DNA of 64,000 bases. Origin: Bacteroidota bacterium. GTDB lineage: Bacteria; Bacteroidota; Bacteroidia; Chitinophagales; Saprospiraceae. The stretch spans positions 21,704 through 85,703 of the forward strand of contig JAKQLF010000122.1 of the NCBI GenBank assembly GCA_029567325.1, written 5' to 3'. Shown here in pieces: positions 44,407-54,043 of the stretch (within the stretch, counting starts at the first letter, position 1; the number at the start of each line of letters is the position of its first letter). The notes beneath the pieces are model-generated. The model was given only the letters and a program-made list of their open reading frames with translations. It did not search any database and was not told the DNA's origin. Both the position numbers and the translations under genes were made by a program.

Positions 44407-45030
44407 TTACTCTTTATAAAATTTCCACAAAGGCAGTGAAAAATCAGACATATCGATGTTCCATTCCAAAGGAAGTCCGGTTTCTGGATCGGGCAGGGTG
44501 ATTCTTTTACAACACAAATAAATACCGCCCTCTTTATTACTGCGCTTTGCACCGTACTTGAGATCACCTTTGATGGGCATTCCAGCACTTGATAACTGTG
44601 CCCTTATTTGATGAAATTTTCCAGTATCTATTTTGATATCAAGCATCGTGTACCGCTCCAAAACCTCATTTACAAAATATCTTAAAACACTTTTGCCCAT
44701 TTTGTTTTGCTCTGCCGTAGCTTTTGACCCTTTCTTTGTCAACTGATGAGCTAATTGACCAGATTTTGCCACATCTACTCCCTCAACCAATGCGACATAT
44801 TTTTTTTGGATGAGACCTTTTTCCAATATTTCAGAAAGTAGTGATGCACTTTCGCTATCCTTTGCCAACACCAATAAACCTGCTGCTGGCTGATCTAGTC
44901 TTGTGATGAAGTGTGCAGAATTAAATGCCGTCTCAATGTCATTTTGAGTTTTACTTTGGCAGGCCACTCCATGATCTTTGGCTAAAATATAAAAATATTT
45001 ATTTTCAAAAACGATATGTACCCCTTCCAT
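44407..45030 (-). CDS. RluA family pseudouridine synthase
   Basis: This 207-aa protein has the RluA-type catalytic domain without an S4 domain: the catalytic Asp46 is in RLDQPAAGLLVLAKD, followed by KKYVALVEG and the LDIKIDTGKFHQIRAQLSSAGMPI segment. It converts uridine to pseudouridine in rRNA or tRNA; the exact site is not predictable. It lies 7 bases after a DUF4834 gene, which in turn follows mfd, so the three genes probably form one operon. Confidence 0.93.
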   Translation of the reverse strand: MEGVHIVFENKYFYILAKDHGVACQSKTQNDIETAFNSAHFITRLDQPAAGLLVLAKDSESASLLSEILEKGLIQKKYVALVEGVDVAKSGQLAHQLTKKGSKATAEQNKMGKSVLRYFVNEVLERYTMLDIKIDTGKFHQIRAQLSSAGMPIKGDLKYGAKRSNKEGGIYLCCKRITLPDPETGLPLEWNIDMSDFSLPLWKFYKE

Positions 45031-45037
45031 CTATTGA

Positions 45038-45196
45038 TCAATCTACCTCTTCATAATCGATGTAATCTACATCTTTTTGTTTTGGCTTTGATCTTGGCTG
45101 TTTGGGCAAAGGTTTATTACCCGAAAAATTGATCGTGATGAAATTCCTGAATAAATACAAAACAAGTATGATGACAAATAAATATTTCCAAATCAT
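45038..45196 (-). CDS. DUF4834-like small membrane protein
   Basis: A 52-aa frame encodes one N-terminal membrane segment (MIWKYLFVIILVLYLFRNFI), a basic/Pro linker (PKQPRSKPKQK), and an acidic end (DVDYIDYEEVD). This is the layout of DUF4834, a Bacteroidota family with a closing DYIDYEE-type motif. The gene sits between mfd and the rluA-type gene on the same strand. Function is unknown. Confidence 0.7.
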   Translation of the reverse strand: MIWKYLFVIILVLYLFRNFITINFSGNKPLPKQPRSKPKQKDVDYIDYEEVD

Positions 45197-45281
45197 GACG
45201 CGTTCAAAATTTTGGCAGTCAGCAAATTTCTAGTTAATGATGTGACTGTTGTGCTGCACAAAAGTAATAACTTTTGCGCTT

Positions 45282-48200
45282 TTAATCTTTGTTGTTTATG
45301 AATGAGATCAAATCTTGCAATAAAATATGGGCTTTCTCAAAGGTAGGTACTTGTTCTTTGATCAGAATCAAAAAATTTGCCGTTTGCTTCATTGAAAATC
45401 CTTTTTTCATTCCTGGCCCTGCAACATACTGGAGTATTTTTTGGAAATTTCGACTTTCAAAATAACTCGATTGTGCATTCCCAATAAAGTAACAACGAAG
45501 TTTTCCTCCTTTTAATGATAGTTTTTCAAATCCCAATTGTTTGCAATCCCACCGCAGTTTCAAACCATTAAACAATTCTTCTACTACTCGCGGTATCGGA
45601 CCAAATCTGTCTTTGAGGTTTGTTTTAAATATTTCTACATCTGTCTCATTTTGAATGGCATCAAGTGCGGTATACAATGACAATCTTTCTTGTATACTAG
45701 AAACATAACCATCAGGAATAAGCATTTCAATGTCAGAATCAATTTCTACGTCTCGTACGTATTCTCTTTTCTTTTCCAGCTCTTCTTTAAAAAGCTCTTT
45801 ATAATCCGTTTCCTTCAATTCGATTACTGCTTCTTCCAGGATTTTTTGGAAGGTTTCATAGCCAATGTCTGCAATGAAACCGCTTTGCTCGGCTCCTAGT
45901 AAATTACCAGCACCTCTGATGTCCATGTCTTTCATGGCAATATTAAATCCACTTCCCAAATCTGAAAATTCTTCTAGAGTTTTGATTCTTTTTCTAGCGT
46001 CGTCGGTCAAAACCGAAAGTGGTGGAGCAAATAAATAACAATACGCTTTGGTGTTGCTGCGACCCACTCTGCCCCGCAATTGGTGCAAATCCGCCAATCC
46101 AAACTGATGGGCATTGTTAATGATGATTGTATTGGCATTTGGAATATCCAAACCTGTTTCTATGATATTGGTACTGATCAATACGTCAAACTCTCCTTCA
46201 ATGAAGTCAACAAGTGTTTTTTCAAGTAAGTCTGATTCCAACTGGCCGTGGGCTACCCGCACTTTCACATCAGGGCACATCCTTTGAACCATTGCCGCCA
46301 CATCGGCCAAAGTTTTGACTCTGTTGTGCACAAAAAATACTTGACCTCCACGATTTACTTCATAGTAAATGGCTTCTTTGATCAAATCCTCGCTAAATAT
46401 CCTACGCTCGGTGTGGATTGGTTGACGGTTTGGTGGCGGAGTGCGTATGATAGATAAATCTCTTGCAGCCATCAAAGAGAATTGCAATGTTCTTGGTATC
46501 GGTGTAGCTGTGAGCGTCAAAGTATCAACATTGGCTTTGATGTGCCTCAATTTTTCTTTGGCTGCAACACCAAACTTTTGCTCTTCGTCAATCACCAATA
46601 GACCCAAGTCTTTAAATTTGAGTTCTTTTGAAAGCAATGCGTGCGTACCAATAATGATGTCTATTTTCCCTTCATTGGTTTTCTGTAGAATTTCTTTTTT
46701 CTCTTTGGCTGACCTGAACCTGTTGAGGTAATCCACAGTCACTCCAAATTCACCCAAACGTTTATTGAATGTCTGAAAGTGTTGGAGTGCTAAAATAGTA
46801 GTTGGGACCAATACTGCTACTTGTTTGCCACAGACCACAGATTTGAATGCAGCCCTGATGGCGATTTCAGTTTTTCCAAAACCTACGTCACCACAAATGA
46901 GTCGATCCATAGGATATGGTTTCATCATATCCTCCTTGACATCTGCTGTGACAGTTGCCTGGTCGGGTGTATCTTCAAACAAAAAGCTTGCCTCTAGTTC
47001 GTTTTGCATATAGCCATCTGGGGCAAAGGCATAACCTTCACTCGATTTCCTGATGGCATAAAGTTTGATGAGCTCTTTGGCAATATCTTTTACTTTGGCT
47101 TTTGTCTTACGGGTGAGATTTTTCCATGCTTCCCCACCAATTTTGCTCAAGGATGGTGCTGTACCGTCTTTACCTACATATTTAGATATCTTATGAAGGG
47201 AATTAATACTTACATATAAAATATCATTGTTGAGGTAAATCAACCTTACACTTTCTTGTACGTGGCCATTGATGTCAATTTTCTCAAGACCTGAGTATTT
47301 ACCCACACCATGATCAATATGTACCACAAAATCACCTACTTCCAATTCTCTCAACATTTTGAGATTGATGGCCATATCTTTAGTAAAACCAGCCCTTAAT
47401 TTATACCTGTGGAAGCGCTCAAAAATCTGATGATCGGTATAACAAGCAATTTTTGCCCTGTCGTCGATGAAGCCAGAATGGATTGGCACAGTCACTGGGT
47501 GCCAAGCGACCGTTTTTCCCAAATCTTCAAAGATGCTGTAGAACCGCTCTATTTGTTTGGTATTGTCCGTAAATATAAAATTAGTGAAGCCGAGATTTGC
47601 GTTTTTCTGGAGGTCGTCAATCAGCAGCGTGAAGTTTTTATTAAAGGTGGGTTGAGGCCTGCTCGAAAAATTAATAGTAGATAAATCATTCCCCGCTGTA
47701 TTTCTCTGTAAAAAAACACCCTTCATGGCTGCGATTTCTTCCATGACTTCGTGGGGATAAGCAAAGGCTATTTCTTCAAATATCTCTCGAATATTTTCGT
47801 TTGTTTTACTCTCCAAACTGTTTGAAAATTCATGTGCCCTATCAAAAGCAGTTTGCAGTTTTTCCAAAATATCCCGCTCTTCGCTCATCCATAAATGAGT
47901 GTCATGATTGGTAAACAATTCAAAAAAATTGATCTTTTGCTCTCGTTTAAACTTGGAATTGATATTTGGAATGATGGAAAGATGATCTACCTGTTCAATA
48001 GATAATTGCGTGGTTGGGTTAAATTTTCGAATACTTTCTATTTCTTCATCAAAAAGCTCTAACCTAAAAGGCCACTCATGCCCAAAATTAAAAATATCTA
48101 TGATGCCTCCCCTGATGGAAAAATTTCCCGGTTCGTAGACAAAATCCGTTCTTGTAAAACCATAATTTACCAACAGTTCTATCAATGTATCCAAATCAAG

Positions 48201-48710
48201 GTCATTGCTGACCCTCAAGTCTATTTTATTGGCGTCCAATAACTTGGGGTCTACCACTCTTTCAAAAAATGCTTCGGGGTAAGTTACTACCACAGCCTTT
48301 CCCTGATTTTCACCTATAAAATGTGCACATTCTGTTCTTTCCACAGAATTATTGCCATCAACTTCTTCATAAAATAGTGGCCTTTTAAATGAATCTGGAA
48401 AAAAATGTGGTTTTGAAATTCCAATATTATTAAGCGAATTATATACATAAGCTGCATCTTCTTTTGTGTTTGCAATGTATATATGGTTTCCCTTGTATTT
48501 TTGGTAAAATGCTGATAGAATAAAACAATCCTGACTTCCCGCATGGCCAAGTAAGACCACCTTCGATTTATCATTGGATAATTTCTTATGAAGTTCATCA
48601 ATCCTTTGGTCTTTATCATAGACTTCAAGGATTTTATCAAGGTTGACCAATCTTATATCTTGTTTTAATAGTGAATGGTTGGCAAAAGTAATCAAAACAA
48701 ACAGGTTCAA
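45282..48710 (-). CDS. mfd: Transcription-repair coupling factor Mfd
   Basis: This 1142-aa enzyme removes RNA polymerase stalled at DNA damage and recruits UvrA. It contains the UvrB-like N-terminal domain (about 30-350), the RNA-polymerase-interacting domain (about 445-540; VGDFVVHIDHGVGKYSGLEKI), the RecG-like helicase with Walker A GDVGFGKTEIAIRAAFK (about 615-631) and DEEQ box (DEEQKFG), and the C-terminal TRCF domain. All seem intact. The DUF4834 gene follows on the same strand. Confidence 0.96.
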   Translation of the reverse strand: MNLFVLITFANHSLLKQDIRLVNLDKILEVYDKDQRIDELHKKLSNDKSKVVLLGHAGSQDCFILSAFYQKYKGNHIYIANTKEDAAYVYNSLNNIGISKPHFFPDSFKRPLFYEEVDGNNSVERTECAHFIGENQGKAVVVTYPEAFFERVVDPKLLDANKIDLRVSNDLDLDTLIELLVNYGFTRTDFVYEPGNFSIRGGIIDIFNFGHEWPFRLELFDEEIESIRKFNPTTQLSIEQVDHLSIIPNINSKFKREQKINFFELFTNHDTHLWMSEERDILEKLQTAFDRAHEFSNSLESKTNENIREIFEEIAFAYPHEVMEEIAAMKGVFLQRNTAGNDLSTINFSSRPQPTFNKNFTLLIDDLQKNANLGFTNFIFTDNTKQIERFYSIFEDLGKTVAWHPVTVPIHSGFIDDRAKIACYTDHQIFERFHRYKLRAGFTKDMAINLKMLRELEVGDFVVHIDHGVGKYSGLEKIDINGHVQESVRLIYLNNDILYVSINSLHKISKYVGKDGTAPSLSKIGGEAWKNLTRKTKAKVKDIAKELIKLYAIRKSSEGYAFAPDGYMQNELEASFLFEDTPDQATVTADVKEDMMKPYPMDRLICGDVGFGKTEIAIRAAFKSVVCGKQVAVLVPTTILALQHFQTFNKRLGEFGVTVDYLNRFRSAKEKKEILQKTNEGKIDIIIGTHALLSKELKFKDLGLLVIDEEQKFGVAAKEKLRHIKANVDTLTLTATPIPRTLQFSLMAARDLSIIRTPPPNRQPIHTERRIFSEDLIKEAIYYEVNRGGQVFFVHNRVKTLADVAAMVQRMCPDVKVRVAHGQLESDLLEKTLVDFIEGEFDVLISTNIIETGLDIPNANTIIINNAHQFGLADLHQLRGRVGRSNTKAYCYLFAPPLSVLTDDARKRIKTLEEFSDLGSGFNIAMKDMDIRGAGNLLGAEQSGFIADIGYETFQKILEEAVIELKETDYKELFKEELEKKREYVRDVEIDSDIEMLIPDGYVSSIQERLSLYTALDAIQNETDVEIFKTNLKDRFGPIPRVVEELFNGLKLRWDCKQLGFEKLSLKGGKLRCYFIGNAQSSYFESRNFQKILQYVAGPGMKKGFSMKQTANFLILIKEQVPTFEKAHILLQDLISFINNKD

Positions 48711-49228
48711 ATTAAGGTTCAGGAAATTATTGCAAAAGCGTTGAGGATGGGACTCAGGTTTTGGTTTAAATACATGATTTAATATCCTATTTAACTCAAT
48801 AATTTCCCAAAATTGATTTTATTTTGATTGAATTCTTTGTGTATTAAGAATAGTAATATCTTGGTATAAAATCTAAATCTATAAAAATTATTTTTTTATA
48901 ATTCCTTCTAATGCTTGTGACCTACTCACAAAATAATCGTCTTAAAAATAAACCTATAAGCTTAAAAGTACTCCAATTTTAATTGGACAGTATATTATTA
49001 GTATTGGTTGATAGGTAAATTAATAAATTGTGTATCTTTGTTGTAACAATTAATCCAAATAGGCTTTATTACAACGCTGTTGTAGTAATTATTGTATAGT
49101 ATTTATAGTATCAAATAGTGTCTTAGTTTCATAATGTGTTGTCAATCCAACAACTTAATTAATCATTGCCATTGTGGCGTAGCGTAGCTATGTTATATAT
49201 TATTCATTTTATGTAAATTGTAGAAAAC
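48711..49228. other. Divergent intergenic region between mfd and the inositol phosphatase gene
   Basis: About 520 bp, very AT-rich, with no supportable gene. It contains the promoter at 49008-49040. No tRNA, tmRNA or riboswitch fold was recognised. A short complementary pair is visible around GTTGTAACAA and TTACAACGC (49040-49076). Confidence 0.5.
49008..49040 (+). promoter_or_regulatory. Bacteroidota-type promoter of the inositol phosphatase gene
   Basis: TTG at 49008-49010 is followed after 22 bases by TATCTTTG (49033-49040), a full TAnnTTTG match. It lies about 190 bases before the ATG, giving a long leader. Confidence 0.45.
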
Positions 49229-50041
49229 ATGTCGTTAGGTAACTTAATGGTCAAAATGGCTGAATGCCTTCAGGTCACAAGAAAAGCAGCCAAATTTATC
49301 AAGACCAACATTGGCCAGGTGCAATCCTCCCAAATCATAGAAAAAGAAAGAAACTCTTTGGTGTCATTTGTAGATGAAGGTGCTGAGAAAATATTAGTTG
49401 CTGGTCTAGCAGAAATAATACCTGACGCAGGTTTTTTGACAGAAGAAGGCACTGTGGCAAAAGAAGAAAAGTCTGCTATGTGGATCATTGATCCGCTAGA
49501 TGGTACCACCAATTTTTTACTTGGAATCCCACATTTTGCCGTGAGCGTTGCTCTCAAAGTAGATAATGAATTGATCTTGGGCGTAGTCATAGAAGTCAAT
49601 TCTGGAGATGAATTTACTTGCTATAAAGGTGGTGGTGCATTTCTGAATGGTTTTCCTATCCGAGTCACTTCTGAAACAAACATTGCGAATGTAGCTGTAG
49701 CAACAGGTTTTCCTTATGCAGATCGTTCGGATGTTGAAAATTACTTCCCAACGCTTTCTTATTTTCTAAAAAACACCCGAGACGTACGAAGATTTGGGTC
49801 AGCAGCATTGGATTTAGCTTATGTTGCTTGCGGAAGATATGGTGCGTACTATGAAAACAGACTGAGTGTATGGGACGTCGCGGCTGGAATTCTTCTAGTA
49901 AGAGAAGCCGGTGGAGAGGTAAGATCTTATTCCAATTTTGACGATCCTATGGGTGGATCCGTTGTAGCTGCTTCACCAGATTTAATGCCTCAAGTGATGA
50001 AAGGCATAAGTTTGATCAAAGATTCAGTTATTTTAACTTAG
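49229..50041 (+). CDS. Inositol monophosphatase family protein
   Basis: This 270-aa phosphatase has the metal-binding motifs of the family: EEG (about 73-75), WIIDPLDGTTNFLLGIPHFAVSVAL (about 87-111), and the C-terminal WDVAAGILLVREAGGEV (about 215-231). It cleaves inositol phosphate, or perhaps an ADP-ribose or 3'-phosphoadenosine compound; subfamilies cannot be separated by eye. A perfect 13-base inverted repeat spans its stop codon. The following gene appears to have its own promoter. Confidence 0.9.
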   Translation: MSLGNLMVKMAECLQVTRKAAKFIKTNIGQVQSSQIIEKERNSLVSFVDEGAEKILVAGLAEIIPDAGFLTEEGTVAKEEKSAMWIIDPLDGTTNFLLGIPHFAVSVALKVDNELILGVVIEVNSGDEFTCYKGGGAFLNGFPIRVTSETNIANVAVATGFPYADRSDVENYFPTLSYFLKNTRDVRRFGSAALDLAYVACGRYGAYYENRLSVWDVAAGILLVREAGGEVRSYSNFDDPMGGSVVAASPDLMPQVMKGISLIKDSVILT

Positions 50042-50054
50042 AGTTAAAATAACT
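50026..50054. repeat. Perfect 13-base inverted repeat over a stop codon
   Basis: AGTTATTTTAACT (50026-50038), loop TAG, and AGTTAAAATAACT (50042-50054) are perfectly complementary. The repeat includes the TAG-adjacent stop region of the inositol phosphatase gene. The stem is AT-rich and no T run follows, so it is not a classical terminator. Confidence 0.6.
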
Positions 50055-50097
50055 TGGCCGTCTAATCAGTTTTTACAAATACACAAACTACCTTAGG

Positions 50098-50122
50098 GTT
50101 TTCATCCGAGTTGGATGAAAAC
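50098..50122 (+). terminator. Possible terminator hairpin
   Basis: GTTTTCATCC and GGATGAAAAC form a perfect 10-base stem with a 5-base loop. It is followed only by a short T-rich stretch (TTTC). It may end the inositol phosphatase transcript. Confidence 0.4.
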
Positions 50123-50141
50123 TTTCAAGGATTGTTTGAGT

Positions 50142-50149
50142 TATATTTG
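50142..50149 (+). promoter_or_regulatory. -7 promoter element of the acyl-CoA oxidase-like gene
   Basis: TATATTTG is a full match to TAnnTTTG, 19 bases before the ATG at 50169. The leader is therefore very short. No -33 TTG is visible. Confidence 0.35.
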
Positions 50150-50168
50150 TAATCATAAACATCGTTAA

Positions 50169-52487
50169 ATGTCCGTCATTGCGCATCAAACTTATAGTCC
50201 TGGTGTACTCAGCATGTTACCACTATTTTATGTAGGGTGGAGTGACAGTGTATTGAGTCCTAGCGAAATGAAAATTATTCATCAAAAGATCAAAGATTTT
50301 GATTTTCTGACTCCGGCAGATAAAAAATATTTGATACAATATACCAATCCACAGTTTCCACCCTCTGAGGAGCTCTTTAAATCGTGGATGTCAGCTATGA
50401 AAGAGGCTGTCGCCAACATGCCAAAAAGTAAAATTCAGAGTTTGTCCGAGCTCGGTCTTGAAATTGCCAAAGCATCTATTTCATACAAAAATGACCAGCT
50501 TTGGCAATCCCCGGAGGTTGTAACTGCTTTACTCGAAATTGAATCAGAACTTGGTGTGTACAATGATGAAGGTCTCAATGGTATGCTTTTGCAGCTTGAT
50601 GGTGAAAAGCTCAAGGTCAAACCAAAATCAATCAGTTTTGAAACTGACAAAATGCAATTATTGATTGATGGGAAATATCTAAACACCAAGAAAAAAGTTC
50701 GCAAGTTATTACGGGATCCAGTATTTAGTTACGGTCACATTATTGATAAAGACTTGCACAGAGCTAAAGTTTTGGAACTAACCAAAATTTTGGCGGAACA
50801 AGGTTTGGGTGCAATGGGTTTTGAAGAAAAATTTGGAGGCAAAAATCAAATCGGCGATTACATGGCTGTGTTTGAAATTTTGGCCATGCATGACTTAAGC
50901 CTTACCGTAAAATTTGGTGTGCAATTTGGTCTATTTGGAGGTGCCATCCATGGGCTTGGAACGGAGAAACATCATAAAAAATACATTGAGGCACTTGGAA
51001 AAGCAGAAATCCTTGGTTGTTTTGCAATGACAGAAACAGGACATGGATCCAATGTCAAAGACCTTGAAACAACAGCTACTTATCTCCCTGAAACTGGTGA
51101 AATTGAAATACATTCCCCTACTTTTTCTGCTGGAAAAGAATACATTGGGAATGCACTACATGGAAGTTTGGCCGTTGTTTTTGCCCAATTGTTTGTCAGC
51201 GGAAGCAATCAAGGTATTCATGCAATCATTGTTCCCTACAGAGATCAAGCAGGCAACACATTACCTGGTATAACGGTGAAAGATTGCGGCTATAAAATGG
51301 GTCTAAATGGTGTCGATAATGGTCGACTTTGGTTTGATCATGTTCGGGTGCCCAGAGAAAATCTATTGGATAAATATGGTGGCGTAGATGAAATTGGCAA
51401 ATATCACAGTCCTATACAAAATGAAAACAGACGATTTTTTACGATGCTCGGAGCATTGGTAGCAGGTCGCATTTGTGTTGGTCACGGCGCCCTTAATGCA
51501 GCAAAAACTGCTTTGACCATTGCGGTAAAATATGCTTTAAAAAGGAAACAATTTGGTCCTGAAGGCCATGAAGAGCAGCTCATCATGGATTATCCTACTC
51601 ATCAGGCAAGGCTCATACCTTTGATTGTCAAAAACTATGCTTTTCATTTTTCATTGAGCACTTTGCGAGAATTGTATATAAACGCAGTCGACGAAGTTGA
51701 AAAAAGAAAAGTAGAAACCAAGGCTGCCGGTCTCAAAGCTATGGCAACTTGGCTAGCAACTCAGACCATTCAAGAATGTCGGGAAGCTTGTGGTGGCAAG
51801 GGTTATCTTACCGAAAACAGGCTTTCTGAGCTAAAGGCAAACTCCGACATTTTCACCACTTTTGAAGGTGACAACACCGTGCTTTTACAGCTCGTTTCAA
51901 AGGGCTTGTTGACGGAATTCAAACAGTCTTTTCATGATGATGGTTTCTCCTCTGTTATGAGGTACTTATTTGGAAAGCTGAGTTTTTCACTCACTGAAAA
52001 CAATCCTTATTTCCGCAGAAATACCAGTCTAGAGCATTTGATGAGCGATGACTTTCTCTCTGACGCTTTGAGATACAGAGAAAAGAAAACCCTCATCAGT
52101 TTGTCTGAAAGAATGCGGGATTACCTTAAAAAAAGAATCAATCCTTATGACGCCTTTCTCAAGTGTCAATTGCATATGGTTGATCTTGCCAAAGCTTACG
52201 TAGAGCGTTTGGTTTATAGAGATTTTTTTGCTGCCATTCATAAAATGGAAGACGGCGCTGAAAAGGTCATGTTAGACAAAATTGGCAGATACTATGCCTT
52301 GACTATCATTTTCGAAAACAAAGGTTTCTATTTGGAAAATGATTACATGGATGGGAGTAAAACCAAGGCTATCAGGAGGCTTCTACACAAGATGACGCAA
52401 GAACTAAGAACCGAAGTAGAAGGCTTGGTAGATTCATTTGGCATTCCATTCGAATCCATTCGAGCAGAAATCCTGAAGGAGGATTAA
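50169..52487 (+). CDS. Acyl-CoA oxidase/dehydrogenase family protein with TerB-like N-terminal region
   Basis: This 772-aa protein has an N-terminal helical part (about 1-150) with WSDSVLSPSEMKIIHQKI, resembling the acidic turn and helix of TerB-like domains. The flavin acyl-CoA module runs from about 190 to 640: FAMTETGHGSNVKDLETTATY is the oxidase-type substrate loop, and CREACGGKGYLTENRLSEL with TFEGDNTVLLQLVSKGLL contains the flavin-binding part and catalytic Glu region. A C-terminal helical domain follows. The long insertions and length are those of peroxisomal-type acyl-CoA oxidases, which pass electrons to oxygen rather than ETF. Function in beta-oxidation is inferred. It has a -7 element close to its start. 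Confidence 0.85.
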   Translation: MSVIAHQTYSPGVLSMLPLFYVGWSDSVLSPSEMKIIHQKIKDFDFLTPADKKYLIQYTNPQFPPSEELFKSWMSAMKEAVANMPKSKIQSLSELGLEIAKASISYKNDQLWQSPEVVTALLEIESELGVYNDEGLNGMLLQLDGEKLKVKPKSISFETDKMQLLIDGKYLNTKKKVRKLLRDPVFSYGHIIDKDLHRAKVLELTKILAEQGLGAMGFEEKFGGKNQIGDYMAVFEILAMHDLSLTVKFGVQFGLFGGAIHGLGTEKHHKKYIEALGKAEILGCFAMTETGHGSNVKDLETTATYLPETGEIEIHSPTFSAGKEYIGNALHGSLAVVFAQLFVSGSNQGIHAIIVPYRDQAGNTLPGITVKDCGYKMGLNGVDNGRLWFDHVRVPRENLLDKYGGVDEIGKYHSPIQNENRRFFTMLGALVAGRICVGHGALNAAKTALTIAVKYALKRKQFGPEGHEEQLIMDYPTHQARLIPLIVKNYAFHFSLSTLRELYINAVDEVEKRKVETKAAGLKAMATWLATQTIQECREACGGKGYLTENRLSELKANSDIFTTFEGDNTVLLQLVSKGLLTEFKQSFHDDGFSSVMRYLFGKLSFSLTENNPYFRRNTSLEHLMSDDFLSDALRYREKKTLISLSERMRDYLKKRINPYDAFLKCQLHMVDLAKAYVERLVYRDFFAAIHKMEDGAEKVMLDKIGRYYALTIIFENKGFYLENDYMDGSKTKAIRRLLHKMTQELRTEVEGLVDSFGIPFESIRAEILKED

Positions 52488-52488
52488 A

Positions 52489-53004
52489 TCATTTGGATTT
52501 ACTTTCTGAGAACTGGGCTAAATAACTGAGAATTATTTTCTGCTCTATGTTGGTAGTGGAGTTTCCTTCTATAAATGAAAGTGATTGTACATTACCTCCT
52601 TTTGCCAAGACTAAATCACTACCAATAATTTCGTGTGGCTGCCAATCTCCTCCCTTGACAAGTACGTCTGGAAGTAAAATGCCAATCAATTCATATGGGG
52701 TGTCCTCAGAAAAAACGGTTATAAAATCAGTGGACTCTAGAGCTGCAAGAATCAGCGCTCGGTCATTCTGCGGTAAAATAGGCCTGGAGTTTCCTTTCAA
52801 CCTTTTGACAGATTCATCACTATTGATTGCTACAACCAAGATATCTCCCAATGATTTAGCTTCTTCCAAATATGCAGTATGTCCTGGATGAAGGAGGTCA
52901 AAACAGCCATTGGTAAAAACTATCTTTTGCCCAAGATCAGCTTTTTCTTGAAGTCTTTCCTTCAACTCCAAATAATTGAATATTATTTTTTCTTTAAATG
53001 CCAC
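52489..53004 (-). CDS. rfaE2: D-glycero-beta-D-manno-heptose 1-phosphate adenylyltransferase
   Basis: This 171-aa nucleotidyltransferase corresponds to the C-terminal half of HldE. The HxGH motif is [24 protein letters not shown] (about 31-54); [15 protein letters not shown] and [15 protein letters not shown] also fit the family. It activates heptose-1-phosphate to ADP-heptose for lipopolysaccharide core synthesis. The kinase half would be a separate protein elsewhere. Its stop is 1 base from that of the convergent acyl-CoA gene. The flippase-like gene ends 3 bases upstream. Confidence 0.93.
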   Translation of the reverse strand: MAFKEKIIFNYLELKERLQEKADLGQKIVFTNGCFDLLHPGHTAYLEEAKSLGDILVVAINSDESVKRLKGNSRPILPQNDRALILAALESTDFITVFSEDTPYELIGILLPDVLVKGGDWQPHEIIGSDLVLAKGGNVQSLSFIEGNSTTNIEQKIILSYLAQFSESKSK

Positions 53005-53007
53005 CGA

Positions 53008-54042
53008 TTAGGATTGTGATTTTCTATTGATGATGGGAAGTAAAACATATGCTGCCAATCCCAAACTAATATTGCCAATGATGGATATGAAAATAAAGTT
53101 CAAATTTGCATAGCTAAATCCATCACTACCTGCAACGCCATATAAACTTAGAGCCTCTGAAATCATAAACTGATACGTCCCCATTCCTCCTGGTGAAGGG
53201 ATTATCATACCAACACTTCCAAGGAACAGACTCACTAATGCAGCTTGGGGGGGCAAATTACTTGTAGCTGTCAACGCATTGAATGAAACATAAGTCATGA
53301 TAAAATAACATGCCCAAATGGCCAGGCTATAGGTAATGAATAATCCCCTTTTTTCCAATTTTTTAATGCTCAACAATCCCTCAATCAACCCTTTTATAAA
53401 TACTGAAACTTTTGCCCCTATTTTGGTGGTTTCAATTTTGCCCCAATACTTGTATAGGACTCCCATCATTATCAACAGAATGATCAATAAACTCATCGGA
53501 AAAACCATGGATTTGAAGTCAATGACCGCATTCTCAAACAAGTATTCTGAAACTTTTTGATAAGCAAATATCAGTGCGAGCATAGAGACAAAGAAGAAAA
53601 TCACAACATCTATGATTCTTTCTGTGATGATGGTTCCAAATGCTTTTTCAGACGGGATGTTTTCATATTTACTAATGACGCCAGCTCTAATCAATTCTCC
53701 GATTCTGGGCAATGCCAAGTTGGTGAAATAAGCGATGGTGACTGCGCCGAAGGCATTGATAAACTTCATCTTATAGCCAAGGGGCTCTGTCAATAAATTC
53801 CATCTTACGGCTCTCAATACGTTGCTCAATACAAAGAAACCAATAGAGATAATGAGGTATACCCAATTGGCACCTTTGATGTCATTATAAACTTTTGTAA
53901 GCAGACTACAATTTTCTGAAGTAATTCCTTTGGCGACGCATTCAGCTTCGTAAGCAACTTGCTGTTTATGATAAACCAGATAGAGGATGAGGCATCCCAA
54001 GCTTAGAAAAAGAAAAAAGGTAAGTAGATTTTTAATTTTCAC
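53008..54042 (-). CDS. Lysylphosphatidylglycerol synthase TM-region/flippase-like membrane protein (UPF0104)
   Basis: This 344-aa integral membrane protein has about eight helices and the family signatures LRAVRWNLLTEPLGYKMKF, NLALPRIGELIRAGVI and GMIIPSPGGMGTYQFMISEAL. The UPF0104 family includes the flippase-like part of MprF without its synthase domain. It could move a lipid across the inner membrane; the substrate is not known. It lies between panD (1 base upstream) and rfaE2 (3 bases downstream) and is clearly co-transcribed with both. Confidence 0.9.
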   Translation of the reverse strand: MKIKNLLTFFLFLSLGCLILYLVYHKQQVAYEAECVAKGITSENCSLLTKVYNDIKGANWVYLIISIGFFVLSNVLRAVRWNLLTEPLGYKMKFINAFGAVTIAYFTNLALPRIGELIRAGVISKYENIPSEKAFGTIITERIIDVVIFFFVSMLALIFAYQKVSEYLFENAVIDFKSMVFPMSLLIILLIMMGVLYKYWGKIETTKIGAKVSVFIKGLIEGLLSIKKLEKRGLFITYSLAIWACYFIMTYVSFNALTATSNLPPQAALVSLFLGSVGMIIPSPGGMGTYQFMISEALSLYGVAGSDGFSYANLNFIFISIIGNISLGLAAYVLLPIINRKSQS

Positions 54043-54043
54043 C

